Below are positions 33,056-45,050 of a stretch of DNA of 64,000 nucleotides, piece by piece. Source of the stretch: Alnus glutinosa. Its lineage: Eukaryota > Streptophyta > Magnoliopsida > Fagales > Betulaceae. Under the pieces are notes generated by a model. That model made no database searches. It was not told the origin of the DNA and saw only the letters and a program-made list of their open reading frames with translations. Both the position numbers and the translations under genes were made by a program. The stretch spans positions 27,793,487-27,857,486 of the forward strand of contig NC_084893.1 of assembly GCF_958979055.1 (NCBI RefSeq), in the 5' to 3' direction. Position 1 is the stretch's first letter, and each line of letters starts with the position of its first letter.

Positions 33056-34411
33056 TTAAGACCAAATTTCCTAAACTATTGAAGTCTGCTTTTCCTTCCT
33101 TCCATGTCGAAGTGTAAGAACTCCAGCTCCACAAACTGCAACTATTAACCTCACCTGCGGTCGAGGTTTCTCTCTATTTAGGTAAGCTTTTCCTCTCTCC
33201 TAGATTGGCTTACTTGAAATTGTTGAATCTCTTTCATATGTGATTGCTTTGAATGTTTGATTCAGCTTTTGCATACAGAATATGTATTTTCTCCCCTTTC
33301 ATCTATAAATTATTACTTTGATAGTTTGATGGTTATAGTCAAAACCCAGAACCTCTTTTTTTTCTTTTTCTTTTTTCTCCTTTTTAATATTTTGAACTAG
33401 GAGTTCATGGAATTTTTGCATGCAAGATGTTTGATTAAAGTTCCCTTAAAGTCTGTTTGGTTCCCACTTTCCACTTCCCATGAAAAGGAAAAGATATATA
33501 AATCTCAGTCACATAATTGAACAAGGATTAGTGAAGTTAGTTTTCCTTCTGTAGTTCGTGCTGGTTTCTCAGTGATCAAACAGTGAATCTTGTGTTACTA
33601 GCTCATTTTGTGCTATAAGTTTGACACTTTTTGAACTGGGTCATACTAATGGTTACGGAAGTATTTGTATCAGAAATGAAAGGTAAGGCTAGAGATTGGG
33701 CTGACCTCTTGATTGAGTGCTGCACCCAACTCGCGGTGTTGCACGCAGGCGATACATTCTAGTTGATTAGGGTATTGCATATGATATACCATTTGAATTG
33801 GCTTAAAACAATGTTGCAACATGTTCTGAGTGATAATTTTGGTAGTCAATTTTATGTAGCACCGAATTATTTCAGTGATATAAATGTGACATTCTGCAAG
33901 ACGGAAATTGATGCTAGGATGGGGTCTTGTAGTTGATTTACTAGCAATGTGAGGGGTACAATGGATGGTGGAGAGTTGGGGAATTCATTTTTGAAATAGT
34001 TTGTATGGGATCTTTCTTCAATCGAATGAGTTTTAATCTGAAGGCAATACTATGGTTCTTGAGGTGCATGGGCTTGTACCTTATTATGTATATTTTTGCT
34101 AATAAACCTAGCTCAGTTTGCTTGGCATTAACCCAAGGTAAAATGAAAACATCAGAAAGAATTTAAGAAAACCTAGAGGAGTTGCAGTTGTGTTTAACCA
34201 AGTGATTTGTGTTAGTGTTTGCGCAAGTGCATAAGTGGGTTAGTATCAAATGGGAAAAAGAAGTTTAACTTCTGACTCCAAAGGTGTTTGTCCCCAAACA
34301 AGGGTTATTTATTTGCGTTAAAATTTGAGCACAGAAAGAATAAATGGTATTCAACTATTCAAGTAACAACTTGTCGGTTTGTGATTGTAGGTCGAAAATA
34401 GAGCGATAACA

Positions 34412-35428
34412 ATGCTGCCGCAGCGCATGAAGAAGGCCATTACAGATAACCCAAAGAAGCTTGCCAACTTGATTGACCTTGTAAATCTTCCTTCAACACT
34501 CAGAGAGTTTGTGGGTCAGTCTCAGATTTCTCGTCTAGGCTGTTTTATGCGGGTCTGGTCCTACATCAAAACCAATAATCTGCAGGTTCTTACCACTCCT
34601 TTTTTGTTCCAACATTTTTCTAATGATAGTGATTTTTTTCTTTTTCAAAAGAAAATGAAAAAAAAAAAAAAAAAAAAAACTTTCCTCTGAAGGAAGGGAT
34701 GTTCCTATATCAACTTATTTAGGTTTAGTGAATCATATTTATTTTGATTTGAGGAGATTTGTCCAAGTTGATCTATGATCTCTCATATGCCTATCATCTG
34801 ATATCATTCTTTATACTTTATATGATTAGCGAAGAATTAAATCTTTGATGATTTGTCAATATCAATCTAAGAGAACTTAAGGAATTTTTTCAAAAAATGA
34901 AGGATGATTTTGAATGAGAGACGAATTTGTATGATCTCCTAGATCAACTCTCTTCACAATTTTGCCAATTCATATGCATCACTTTTGGCAATTTATTACG
35001 GTGTGGGTGTGCGTGCACGCGCGTGTGCACTCGCTTGCCACTAGAAGCACCTCAGTTATAAGAGGTGAATCCTTCCATTGGAAGCAGGGGTTTGTTTCTT
35101 TTTCGTTAGAATTATCTCAGTCCTAAAGATTTACAATTGGTCATATCATGGGCAACTGAAGAAGCAAATGCAATTGGTGCTCTCTTTGCCTTATTATGAT
35201 TGCACTGGTTCTAGTTTGCAACATTTATGTTGATGTTAATGGATATATATGTACTTCCTCGACCCTGACAAGAAATATGGGGTGTCTTTAATTGTTAAGG
35301 ATCCAAACGACAAAAATGTGGTCAATTGTGATGAAAATCTGAGGAGAATTCTGATGGGCAAGCCTCAGGTTGAGCTAGCCGAACTTCCTGCATTGATCAA
35401 ATTGCATTTTCCCAAAGAGCCAAAGTAA
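34412..35428 (+). CDS. Small SWIB/MDM2-domain protein
   Basis: Two coding exons, 34412-34585 and 35300-35428, encode 100 residues. Almost the whole protein is one SWIB (BAF60b) domain: LPSTLREFVGQSQISRLGCF, then VWSYIKTNNLQ, DPNDKNVVNCDENLRRIL and the end ELPALIKLHFPKEPK. The second exon acceptor (TTGTTAAG, then GATCC) follows from the family sequence DPNxK. A non-coding first exon ending near 33181 and an acceptor GATTGTAG before 34391 indicate a 5' UTR intron of about 1.2 kb. SWIB proteins act in chromatin remodelling, and small plant members may work in the nucleus or organelles. No transit peptide is evident here. The short form is normal for one plant subgroup. Confidence 0.9.
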
Positions 35429-36155
35429 GTTGAGCAATTGAGGTTAAGGCGCCTATGTTCCTTCTTCACCGAATATATTTCCTTGCTCAAGGATTTTTTT
35501 ATTTTTTTATTTATTTTTTTTTAGTTTTTAGCTGCTCCATGTTGTACCAAATTCATTTTTGAGTATTTGGACATTTGACTTTGCGGCTGGCTTTGAACTA
35601 GCTTTTATCTTAGTTATTCATCTGCAGAATTAAACTGATAATTTTAGTTGTTATTGTTGTATTTGTTTATATACTATCTCCATATTGATGAGGGAAGTTA
35701 TTGAAAATTGCTTTAGTGATATAAAAATGTTTGCTTTTCTTAAACGTATTTTGTCACCAAGGATGAGAGATTCTTCATGTTTGGTAAATATGTTAAACCC
35801 TCTCTCCATCTTATTTATTTCATAGAATGGTTCTGCAATTGGTTTAATAGAGTATCTTGTAAAACTTCTCTCATACGTATCTCAAGGGATGACCTTCTCA
35901 ATTGGCATCCAATCCGTCTGCCTATTACGTTATATATGACCTTTTTTTTTTTTTTTTAAATAAAATTAGTGTGCTCCTAGTGAAGTTCGGGAAGAATCTC
36001 AGGTGATGTAAACAAAATTTCAATTTCGAATATGTTTGAATCGTTTCATTTGATATGAAGTTGTCATCAATAAAAACTATAACAACTGAGAAAGAGCAAT
36101 GTACTGCGAATCAATAAGATTAATCCTATTATATGCACATGATTCATTATACCCT

Positions 36156-38418
36156 CTAGTCACCTAGAAACTGAGCTAGACTATTTTTCATCACATGATC
36201 AGCAATGATACCATTTGCCTTCTCTGTGGGGTGGAAGGAATCCCAAAATACATATTTACTTGCATCTGAACATGTGAATGGGTCTATGTTATTACATAAG
36301 TAACTCATCTCGAACAATCCGGTTCCACAACAAGCTCTTGCTGCTTCTTCGAATCCTGTAATGAGGAATTATATTACTTATAATTGGATCTTATGTATAC
36401 AAAACATTAGTAATGTGGTTAGGAACTTAAGCAAGCTGGACAAGGATTCCGCTCCCTGTCCCTCCATGATTAGTGCACAATCTAAATCATAAAATCAATA
36501 CCAGAAAATTCACCTGGCAATGCACATTGAGAGAAAATCAAATATTTAAATAACAAGATGGAAAAAAAAAGAAAAAAAAAAAATGGTTGCCTTTGCTAAG
36601 TGTGTATGCATGGTTTCGTGATCCCTGTTCATATGTACTATTTGTATCTAGTTTTGTTGGGTCACCAAAAAAGAAGAATCTAGTTTTAGTAGTTTGGCAG
36701 AAAGCTCAAAAACTACTACAATTGAATGGCTGAAAATAATGGATGGAAGAAGATTTTATGCCAAAAGGTGGAACTGGTTAAGGTTTGCAATTTTTGACAT
36801 GGCTCACGAATCCGACATGAAGCCAATACGAAATTAGCGAATTAGGGTTGAGGGGTTTGACCCATTTAATTAAATGGGTCAGATTATGGTTGACCAATAT
36901 AGTCCTATACTTATGCTTTGACACGCAACATTTAGGGCTACCAATTTTTACGCGACTCATGAACTCGACACGAACTTAATACAGAATTAGTGGGTTAGGA
37001 TTTGAGGTTTGACCCATTTAATTAAATGGGTCGAGTTAGAATTGACTTATATAGTTTTATACCTATACCTCGACATGACTCAAATCCAACACGTGAACAC
37101 GAATTAGCACCCCTAACTCTGGTGCATGCGAGAACTAAATCACACCTAACCATATGATTGCTTCATTTTGGATCGTCAAAGCCGATTATATTAGTGGACA
37201 AGTCACTTATAGGGCATCCCTTATGGTAATCAATGAGCCTGGGATTATATTGCTGGACCTTGTGCAATTCATACCATGCAATGTAACACCAATGCAGATT
37301 GTAGGAATATCATAGCAAAAGGCTTACCAAAGAATTCTGGACTCTGAATCATTTCGAAGAGAACATCATATGGGTTTGCAAACACCAGGCGGATTCCAGT
37401 TAACTCGTTCAGATTTGCAGTCAATCCCTTCAACTTTTCATTAAAATCTTTGGCCACATTGTTGTATTCCTCTACACAGTCACTCCCAAACAAGATGTTT
37501 GTGGTTCTCTCCAATGGTAAACACCCCATCGGAGGAACCCCGCCTAGGGATATCTTGCGAGCTCCAAGATTGTAGAGCTCTGTGATGAAATTTCCTGCAA
37601 TACCTGCTAGAAAATTCTGGTACTCCTCAATGGAAAATTCTGATGATCTTTCTGAAAGTAGATAGTAGTTCTCTAGGTAATCGTTGGTTCCTATGCTTAT
37701 CAGGTAGAGCGCTTCACCCAGAACCTCGTTAGCTTTCTCGTCGCCAAGATATCCTCTCAGGTCCTTCTGGTATTCCTTGTAGTGCTCCAATTCCTCCCAC
37801 AGAGGTATTACGGACTGCAAGTAATACAGAAAATAAGTCTCTAGCTAACCATAAATAACTCACTCTGAAACTTGCCCCTATCATCTTTTAAGTCTGTAAC
37901 TGAAGTTAGTCTATATTGTTGATCAAAATGATTAGAACTTGAAATGCAACTGAATTACTGAAAATTTTTTTTGATAAGTAAAACTGCAATTATCTGTCTG
38001 AGTTCTGTCTATATTATGCTTTTACCAAGGTTGGAATTAGACTTACTAGCACGTCAGAAGTAGCATTATCGTAACCTGTTCCGGCGGAAGCAAAGCAAAC
38101 TCCAGTAGCAAAATCTTTGATATCACATGTTGGATCCAAATATGCAGGTATTGTTGGCTTGATCCCAAAAGCTTCAGAAATGAAGTCTGTTGGAATCCGG
38201 CCATTGGAAAACCTTCCAGTGGCCTGACCACCAATGAAATCTCTACCATAAGGCCCGAAATTACTCTTCAGCAATGTAGAGATCTGGTTGTTGTTCCCTG
38301 AATCCACAGAAGAGTCTCCAAACACAATAATCGCTGGAACTCTTGCATTTATCTCTGCTATTTGCACTAGGAGATGAGCTAAGAGGAACCAATGAATGGC
38401 CTTAAATGCCATCTTCAT
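36156..38418 (-). CDS. GDSL esterase/lipase, secreted
   Basis: Exons 38418-38047, 37814-37328 and 36355-36156 encode 352 residues, the usual size. The signal peptide covers about residues 1-25 (AFKAIHWFLLAHLLVQIAEI). Block I is VFGDSSVDSGNNN with nucleophile Ser36, block III is GTNDY with Asn168, and block V is FWDSFHPTE with Asp325 and His328, so the SGNH catalytic set is complete. These plant enzymes hydrolyse ester bonds of lipids or cell-wall acyl groups in the apoplast. Two earlier in-frame Mets (from 38472) would hide the signal peptide behind a hydrophilic stretch, so I chose MKMAFK. Intron 2 carries a duplicated palindromic repeat at 36785-37115. Confidence 0.93.
36785..37115. repeat. 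Tandem pair of ~153-bp repeats with a 22-bp palindrome
   Basis: Two diverged copies start near 36789 and 36943. Each includes ACGAA..GACA, then AATTAG, then a perfect 22-bp palindrome beginning GACCCATTTAA (36859-36880 and 37011-37032), then a TATAGT.CTATAC block. A third partial relative, with ACACGACCCATTTAATTAA, lies near 39190. The pair is inside intron 2 of the GDSL gene. The family is unknown to me. Confidence 0.7.
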
Positions 38419-38785
38419 TGAATCTTTTTCCCTTTGGGTTTGGTCCTGATTCATTGGTTTATAGTATAACAAGCCAGGAGGCGGTTAGTAAAGTTGGTAG
38501 GAATGAGTTTGAGTGGGGAATGGGAGGAGAAGTTAAAAATAAATTGATGCTGGTGAAGGTGGTTGAGACTCCTAATTGCTCTCTGCAGTGGCATGCAATT
38601 GGAGGAGAGTTGGCTGAACAAATCTGAGGAATTGCTCTTTTAAGTAATTGGCAACATTAACCCACTTTTACCAGTTCATCTTGACATTCTTGATAATGAT
38701 GATGATGAAGAAAGATGGTAGGACGGGTTTCTTGAAATACAAGTACTTCTCATATTGGTTTGAAATTAATGGTGCTAGAGGCTCT

Positions 38786-38797
38786 TATTTATATAGA
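38786..38797 (-). promoter_or_regulatory. Candidate TATA box for GDSL gene
   Basis: Minus strand CTATATAAATAA lies about 370 bp before the chosen ATG, implying a long leader. It is the best TATA-like match upstream. Confidence 0.3.
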
Positions 38798-38799
38798 CT

Positions 38800-39962
38800 A
38801 TAGAGTATGTAAACGATAACACTGCCACCTCCTTACCTACACGTGCAAATTCAGTATCACGACCAAATTCAAAAGAAGTCTCTCTAGTGTAGAACACCTC
38901 TCACAGTCCACTTCCTTCAAACTACTCAGATAACAAAATCCTAACAAATAGATAGTATATAGAGATAGGATTCTGTATTTTCAAATATAGATTGATAATA
39001 ATTCTGTTTTATATATTTGTAATTCAAATTCTAGATAGGTTTACTCACGTAAATACATCAATTAAATGCATTGAACTTCAAAATCTATTTGATAGACAGG
39101 CCTTAAACACCCTTCAATAGTGGGTGTGGCAATTCGGATTCATGGTTTATGTTGTGTCGAGTTATGAGTATACAACTATATGGGTCGACACGAACACGAC
39201 CCATTTAATTAATCGTGTCAAACTCCTCATCCCTGACACGACACGTTACAACTTATTGAAATAAGTAGTCTTAAATTCCATCGGCCACTCTTATCATAAA
39301 GAAACAATGCAAATACCAAGTAGGAAGCCTAGGGATTCTAATTTCTTCATTAATTTTGCTTCCAAGTAACGTCTTTTTGGCTGGCTATGAGCTTAAGCAA
39401 GTCTTCTGATCTATTAACAATCACAACTTACAATCCAGTTAAACACCTTTATGAGTCTTGTGAGATGTCAGTTACAGTGAGCAATCAATGCTAAATAAGA
39501 ACTCTACAAAACTAGTCTAGTTAAGACATTTTTCAATTAAAAATGCTTTCAAAGCAGTGAAATTGCTTGTGCTTCCAGCAGTGAAAGAGACAGTTTCTTG
39601 TTGATTAGCACTTGTTTCACGCACGGAGAGTTATTGATTTTGGCGTGTCATTGAGCCACGACTCACAGTTTTAATGTGACCCACCTGTACACTTTTACGT
39701 GCATTTTAAATTGTTTAATAATTGCAAACGACATATGTCATGTGTTTATTAAATCCGTTAAGAAATCATATACTTTAATGACGTATGTCAATTTAATAAG
39801 TTAGATTGAATAAATTTTCGGAAATTTTTTTGCTCAAAGAATTGGGTTTGAGATTTCATTGTTTAGTGCTAATGCATACCTTTCAGATGATTGATCAGAC
39901 ATGCATATTGCAAAATGTGCTTTGAATTTTGTAAGACTAAACTAAGGTTCAAGGATTAAGTA
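38800..39962. other. Intergenic region upstream of GDSL gene
   Basis: No gene is seen. It holds the partial palindrome repeat relative near 39170-39260. Confidence 0.4.
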
Positions 39963-40624
39963 TGTTAAACATGGTGTTCCCGGCCTCTACAGGGCTCTTA
40001 AGGCTTACTTGTTAAAGAGCTCACCTACTCGCCAAAATTCTTATGGAATCGACTCATAATTAAGTCACCCGAAAAAATTGGGGGACTACTGGTGTACCTA
40101 ACCACTAAATGGCCTCTAAGGCTTGTCTACCAAGGCTCCTCAAGCCCAACGACAGTTAAACCACCTCTGCCAAAAGGTTCAGAGTCCTGTTAAAGCCAAT
40201 CAAATAAGCTCGACTCCAACAGCCCAACAAAAGACCCATCACCCTAGCTTGGGAGGTAGCTTACCCCATGACCGAAAAGCACCTAGACCGTAAGTTGTAT
40301 TGCACACGATTCACTCCTCTTTGTGTCAGGTAATCGCTTAGCTATGTCAAATAATCTTTCCCAAGTTTAGGCGAGAATCCCCAGAGCCCACCGAAAAAAA
40401 GTGAGAACAGTGGATCTATATAAAGAAGAAAGATTCATTAATTTCTCATGTACGCATAATTTTTTCTTATTTTTACTTTGCTAGAATTACCTTTCCTCCT
40501 CCTCCTTCCTCATACTGACTTAGACATTGAAAGTGATTCCGCCGAGCCTTCGACGAACTTCTCTAACCTTCTACCTCTTTTGCAAGCTTGTGTAATTAGG
40601 GATAAAGGCACCATTGTTTTAACA
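39963..40624 (+). mobile_element. Solo LTR, Gypsy-like
   Basis: It begins TGTTAAACATGG and ends GTTTTAACA, so the ends are inverted TGTTAAA/TTTAACA. The interior has a TATA-like TATATAAAGAAG near 40415, then a CTTTCCTCCTCCTCC tract and a GTGATTCCGCCGAGCC stretch, as in plant Gypsy LTRs. Flanks are only partly alike, and no interior or second LTR is near. It looks like an old solo LTR. Confidence 0.55.
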
Positions 40625-40940
40625 AAACATATCGCACATATATCATCAGACTATAGAATCAAGTGGTAATTCATTCCTGAATAAAGAGGTTTTTGGATTT
40701 AATTAATAGATTTTAGTTATAATTCGGGATTTGACCTAAGAAAATTTTCTCATTCGTAACCATCTTCTCCGCTAATGATCCAAGCTCTCCGCCAATTTGT
40801 TAAATCAATTTTGCGTTGGCCCAAGTTTTATTTCAACTCATTTGTTTGGTCGTGGACTCGTGTCTTTATTTCAAACTATAATTGACCCCAAAATATTTGA
40901 TAAGAAAAATACAAAAATATTTTTTAAAAGAAAAAAGAAA

Positions 40941-41446
40941 ATTATAATTTAGTCTCTTAAACTGCTAGTCGTTTTGCAAGTAGCCCCACGAACTGCCAAC
41001 GTTTGAACTCTGACCCTCCAAACTACCAAAAAGTTTTAAAAATGCATATTTTGATAAAATCTACCTATAATATTCCTGTCACATATCATTTTTCAATTAA
41101 AAAAAATTAAAAAATTAAAAAATTAAAAAATTAAAAAACTAAAAGAAAAAATTACAATTTTTTTAAAAAAAGGAAAATTAAATGGGTGTTTGGGGTGGCC
41201 TGCGAGCCACCCCCTAGGGCCGGGGGTGGCGGGAAAAAAAATAGTTTTTTTTAGTATTTTAGTTTTTTTTTTATTTTTAACTTTATTTTTAACTAAAAAA
41301 TGACAAGTGACAGGTATTATAGGAATATTTCGACAAAATTGACCTTTTTAAAACTTTTTAGTAGTTTGAGGGGTCAGAGTTCAAGCGTTGGCAGTTCGTG
41401 AGACTACTTGTAAAATGACTAACAATTTGAGAGGATAAATTGTTAT
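40941..41446. mobile_element. Long-armed foldback element (~500 bp)
   Basis: Arms of about 160 bp are inverted: left has CTCTTAAACTGCTAGTCG, ACGAACTGCCAACG and GAACTCTGACC, and the right has their complements GGTCAGAGTTC, CGTTGGCAGTTCGT and GACTAACAATTTGAGAG. The core contains GGGTGGCCTGCGAGCCACCC, itself a near-palindrome. No coding capacity. Target duplication is unclear; MULE-type by arm length is a guess. Confidence 0.7.
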
Positions 41447-41636
41447 TTTTTAAAAATAAAATAAATTAGTAATATGTTAAGTGGGCCATATTGGCAGCAT
41501 TGCCACTCATGGGTCCCGCAAATACATGGTATAGAGTCTATAGACTACAGAGTGCCACACTCTTCTTGAAGCACCGTTCTCTCTGTTCTACTTCTCCAAA
41601 TAACTGAGCCAGGAAAGGCCGAGAGACCTATCTCCC
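41447..41636. other. Promoter/leader region of MPC copy A
   Basis: A short gap to the ATG at 41637, with CT-rich leader-like sequence (TTCTCTCTGTTCTACTTCTC). Parts resemble the leader of copy B. Confidence 0.4.
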
Positions 41637-41736
41637 ATGGCAGCTTCTAAGCTCCAGGCTCTGGAACCACCCGGCTGGCCCCAAAACCAGTTTGTTCCCT
41701 CCTCATCTTCTCATGTTTAGTCTTGAATCATACTAC

Positions 41737-41779
<43 letters not shown>

Positions 41780-44410
41780 TTTGCTTTTATAACTATGTTC
41801 TATTTGTTAATTCAACTTGTATGATTTGAATTCGGGTAAAATGTTGTAATCTAGTATCTGGTAAGCAATGGTTGTGGAATGGAGCCATTTTTAGTGTTAA
41901 GTTCGGTAGACTTATTTGGACTGAGACAAGAACAGAGGGAGAGAGTTTGAATGTGATGCTCGTGTTTCATAGTTTCTGTGTAGGAATTTACTTCCAATCA
42001 GTACTCTGTTGCAGAATAATACTAGGAAAATGTAATTTTGCTTTGAATTGTCTGGATAACAGATCTCTTTCAGGTCATTGTGGGTATTTATCTTTCTGCA
42101 TTCTTTAGGCGGATAAAACTGCATTATTCTGCAAATCAAAGTATTTTTTTCTTTTACATGAAGAATTATCTCCGTCGATAAGTATTTCTTGTTCTGTCTT
42201 TCAAGTAATTTCTGACAGTGGATAGTGTTGGTAAGGACCGAACCATGATACTGGTAAATCAACACTAATCCCAAAAGCTTGAGCTTGATAAGAATGATAA
42301 ATTTAATCATTTAATGAATATTTTAACACCCCTCCTCATGTGTGGACTCAAACTTCCTTTTAATATGTGTGGTCGAACACATGGAATAGTTAATTAAAAT
42401 GGAAGGTAAATGAATAAGACATGGTTCGAATTCAGAACCTCTGCTCTGATATCATGTTAAATCATCACTTATCTCAAAAGCTTGAGATTGATAGGAAAAA
42501 ATAATTTTAATTATTTAATGAATAGTTTAACAAATACTGCACTTGATGGAGAGATAGGCAAAAGTTTTGAAATATTCCAAAGCTATTGTTACTTTGTAAA
42601 AAGTGTCAGTTTTTTATTAAACATTCACCAAAGCCTTCTCCAAACTGTTATCTTTGAGTTGCCTATTTGATCTTGTTGACTAATGTTGAGCTGCTGACTC
42701 TGTATGGCTTATAATTTTTGTTAGAACATACTCTTGAGTGTATCTCATAATTGTAGTTCACTTTTGGGCTCCAACTTCAAAATGGATCATCAGCATAGCA
42801 AACTTTGCTGACTTCTCAAAGCCACCTGAAATGATTTCTTATCCTCAGCAAATGGGTATGCACCTTATACATTTAAAGTTACTATTCTTGGATTGAATGA
42901 TTTCTAATGTCAATTTTTGGTAAAGAATCTAGTTTTTCTCCAAGTGTTTTTCTGCCTTATCATTGAATTGATGTTATATGAACCTCAATTTTTACGCAGC
43001 GGTGACATGCACTGGGCTTATTTGGTCACGCTACAGTTTGGTGATTATTCCGGTGTGATTGCTTTCCACTTGGAGATAATAAACTCAAAGCTAATTGATT
43101 TTTGCAGAGAATCTTTTGTAACTGTTGAACTTTTTTGTATTCTAGTTCTGCAACATAATAATATAAGCTTGTTTGAAGCTGGTTTCCTCGTTGATTGTGT
43201 TTATGCTTCAGTGAGATGCGCTAAATAAGCATGAAATGTATCTCCTTCCAATATAATTTAATATTCCACTTTCCCATTCACCATAATATTGGCACAGAAA
43301 ATCTGTCACTTTTCCCCCAAGCTTTCTATGCCTAATAGCTATTTTTTTAAGAAACTTCTGTTTGAGTTTCATTAAACATTTGTCCTAATGTCTATTGGTT
43401 GTAGGCATAGTACTTTACGGCCTTGTAGGATGGATTGATTGATTTAAACATTTTAGGGTGCATTTTAATAGATATTGGATGCTCAAGATATATGTACATA
43501 CGCACATACACTTACCACTTTTGAATTAACATCTTACCCTCTGGGGGTGTGATTGCTAGAATTCAAGCTTTTAAATGAGACCTAGGATTTTGTCTACAAG
43601 TTATATGAGGACCTTGAAGCCCAAGTCTATGTAGAAGGATGGAAGGAACTGCGAATAAAAAATGGATTATTCTCATCATTTTTTGTAGTACTGGGATAAA
43701 AGTGGTTCATCTTATCATCTTAGTTAGAGAGAACTCTGCAATAGGGAAATGTTACAGCCAGTGGACATGTTTTTTTTATACAGGTTCCTGCAGTTTCATT
43801 TTGTATTGAAAATCATCCTCAAAGTCATTTTCATGTTTCGAAGACGTCTTAAAGAAAAATTAAGAAGGAGGAATGATGCTTGCAATTATAATAACTCAGA
43901 CAGTGGTGCTTTTGCCTTGGAGATTGGAAGCAAAGTCGTGTTAACTAACACGTAGATATGAATCATTGCATTGTGGTTCTTATGCTACTGAAGACATGTT
44001 CTTAGTTGTTCTCATCAAATTTGCCTTGCAAAATCTAAATTTTCTCTGGCCTACGGCTTGTAGTTGATTCTGAATTAGTCGTTAAACTTCCTTGATATTG
44101 CAGAAGAACTGGAATCTTTTCAGTGTTAATGTGGCAATGGCTGGCACGGGCTTGTATCAGCTAACACGCAAAATGAAGTGAGTTGGAATTCAGCCCAAAA
44201 CAATATTTTAATATTGAGGCCTGAGCCTGTGCCTGGCCACCCAGCTGCCCTGGCTTAGCTCTGGTTTGAAACAGAAAGAAGCTTGCTACAGCCACTGAAG
44301 TTGCAGTTTTTTCAGTGTTAAAAACTCATTTCTGTGCTTTAATAATCTTCTCAAAAATTTTCAGGCACGATTACTTTTCTGAGATGGAAGCAGCTGTTGA
44401 AAGAGATTGA
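41637..44410 (+). CDS. Mitochondrial pyruvate carrier subunit (MPC2-type), copy A, exon 1 out of frame
   Basis: Five exons at 41637-41689, 42757-42855, 43000-43052, 44104-44177 and 44365-44410 align one-to-one with copy B at 45051, with identical lengths for exons 2-4. Exons 2-5 read openly: FWAPTSKWIISIANFADFSK, VTCTGLIWSRYSLVI, KNWNLFSVNVAMAGTGLYQL and a C-terminus YFSEMEAAVERD. The MPC1/MPC2 heterodimer imports pyruvate across the inner mitochondrial membrane. Exon 1 is 53 nt against 55 in copy B: two bases are missing after GCTCT, so the ATG frame does not join the rest. The body is otherwise typical of the family. Possible explanations are a recent pseudogene, a sequence error, or another first exon. 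Confidence 0.75.
41732..41779. repeat. (ATT)n microsatellite in MPC copy A intron 1
   Basis: About 15 ATT units. Confidence 0.9.
42252..42532 (-). mobile_element. TRIM-like mini LTR element, copy 2, in MPC copy A intron 1
   Basis: Two direct repeats of 77-78 bp (42252-42328 and 42455-42532) flank 126 bp. On the minus strand each starts TGTTAAA. The 5' repeat ends TTTAACA and is followed at once by TGATATCAGAGC, close to the methionine-tRNA primer site TGGTATCAGAGC. A purine tract GAGGAGGGG precedes the 3' repeat. Flanks GATAC and AATAC are a near-match 5-bp duplication. It has no coding capacity. It looks structurally whole; the LTRs are clearly diverged, so it is not recent. Confidence 0.8.
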
Positions 44411-45050
44411 TGACAAAAATCTTTCAGGACCTACATGAAATTAGTTTAGTGTCACCATTTGTATATTTTTACCTCCTTTTCATGTTACATTCTCGAGGGA
44501 GCATTTGTTTTGTTGTAGCTCTGGTCATTCTTAGCCGTTATTTTTAGTTTGTACTTTGTAGTGTTTCAGTTGGGCGAGCATGACAGAAAAATAGTCAATG
44601 ATTGGATGTTGAAGATGTCCTGTTCTATGTATAGCGTTTCAAACTTGTCTTTTCTCTTTCAATTGTATGCTTTCTTGGGGGGTTGAATTGAATTGTCTCT
44701 GAAGTTTTTGCCTTGCTTTTTCAAAGTGCTTCCTTTTTCCTTATCTAAGTTTTTTCTTTTTTAAAAGGTTGGATTGTGGATTATAGTGGCGTAGGAAGAC
44801 ACTGAGTTTTGAACATCTTTGTGGGTATGCCATTTTGATTAAATTTATCAACCAAAGATGACACTTCGAGAATAAAGTAATGCTATACGCAACCGTCCAT
44901 GCGCGACAGCTTTGTTCAATTATGATTCCACGAGAATAAAGTATCGAACACCTTAATTCCAAATAACTCAGTTGTAAAGTCAACCTTACTCTGTTCTTCA
45001 AAAGTCCCGAAGAGCCACACAGAAGGCAGAGAGATTGATCACCCCTCCAT
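44411..45050. other. Intergenic between MPC copies
   Basis: The 3' flank of copy A and the promoter of copy B. No other gene is seen, and the minus-strand open frame across 44741-45100 is a shadow of exon 1. Confidence 0.45.

Noticed and set aside
33033-35428. Longer SWIB exon 2 including YGVSLIVK
   Set aside because: Family sequence continues directly from NNLQ to DPNDKN. The extra text lies before the AAG acceptor.
37269-37327. Extension of GDSL exon 2 past EFFG
   Set aside because: It reads through the GTAAGC donor. The third exon with FWDSFHPTE at 36156-36355 supplies the catalytic Asp and His.
38419-38472. Upstream Met of the GDSL gene (MLYYKPMNQ...)
   Set aside because: It would put a hydrophilic stretch before the signal peptide. 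The Met at 38418 gives a normal secretory N-terminus.
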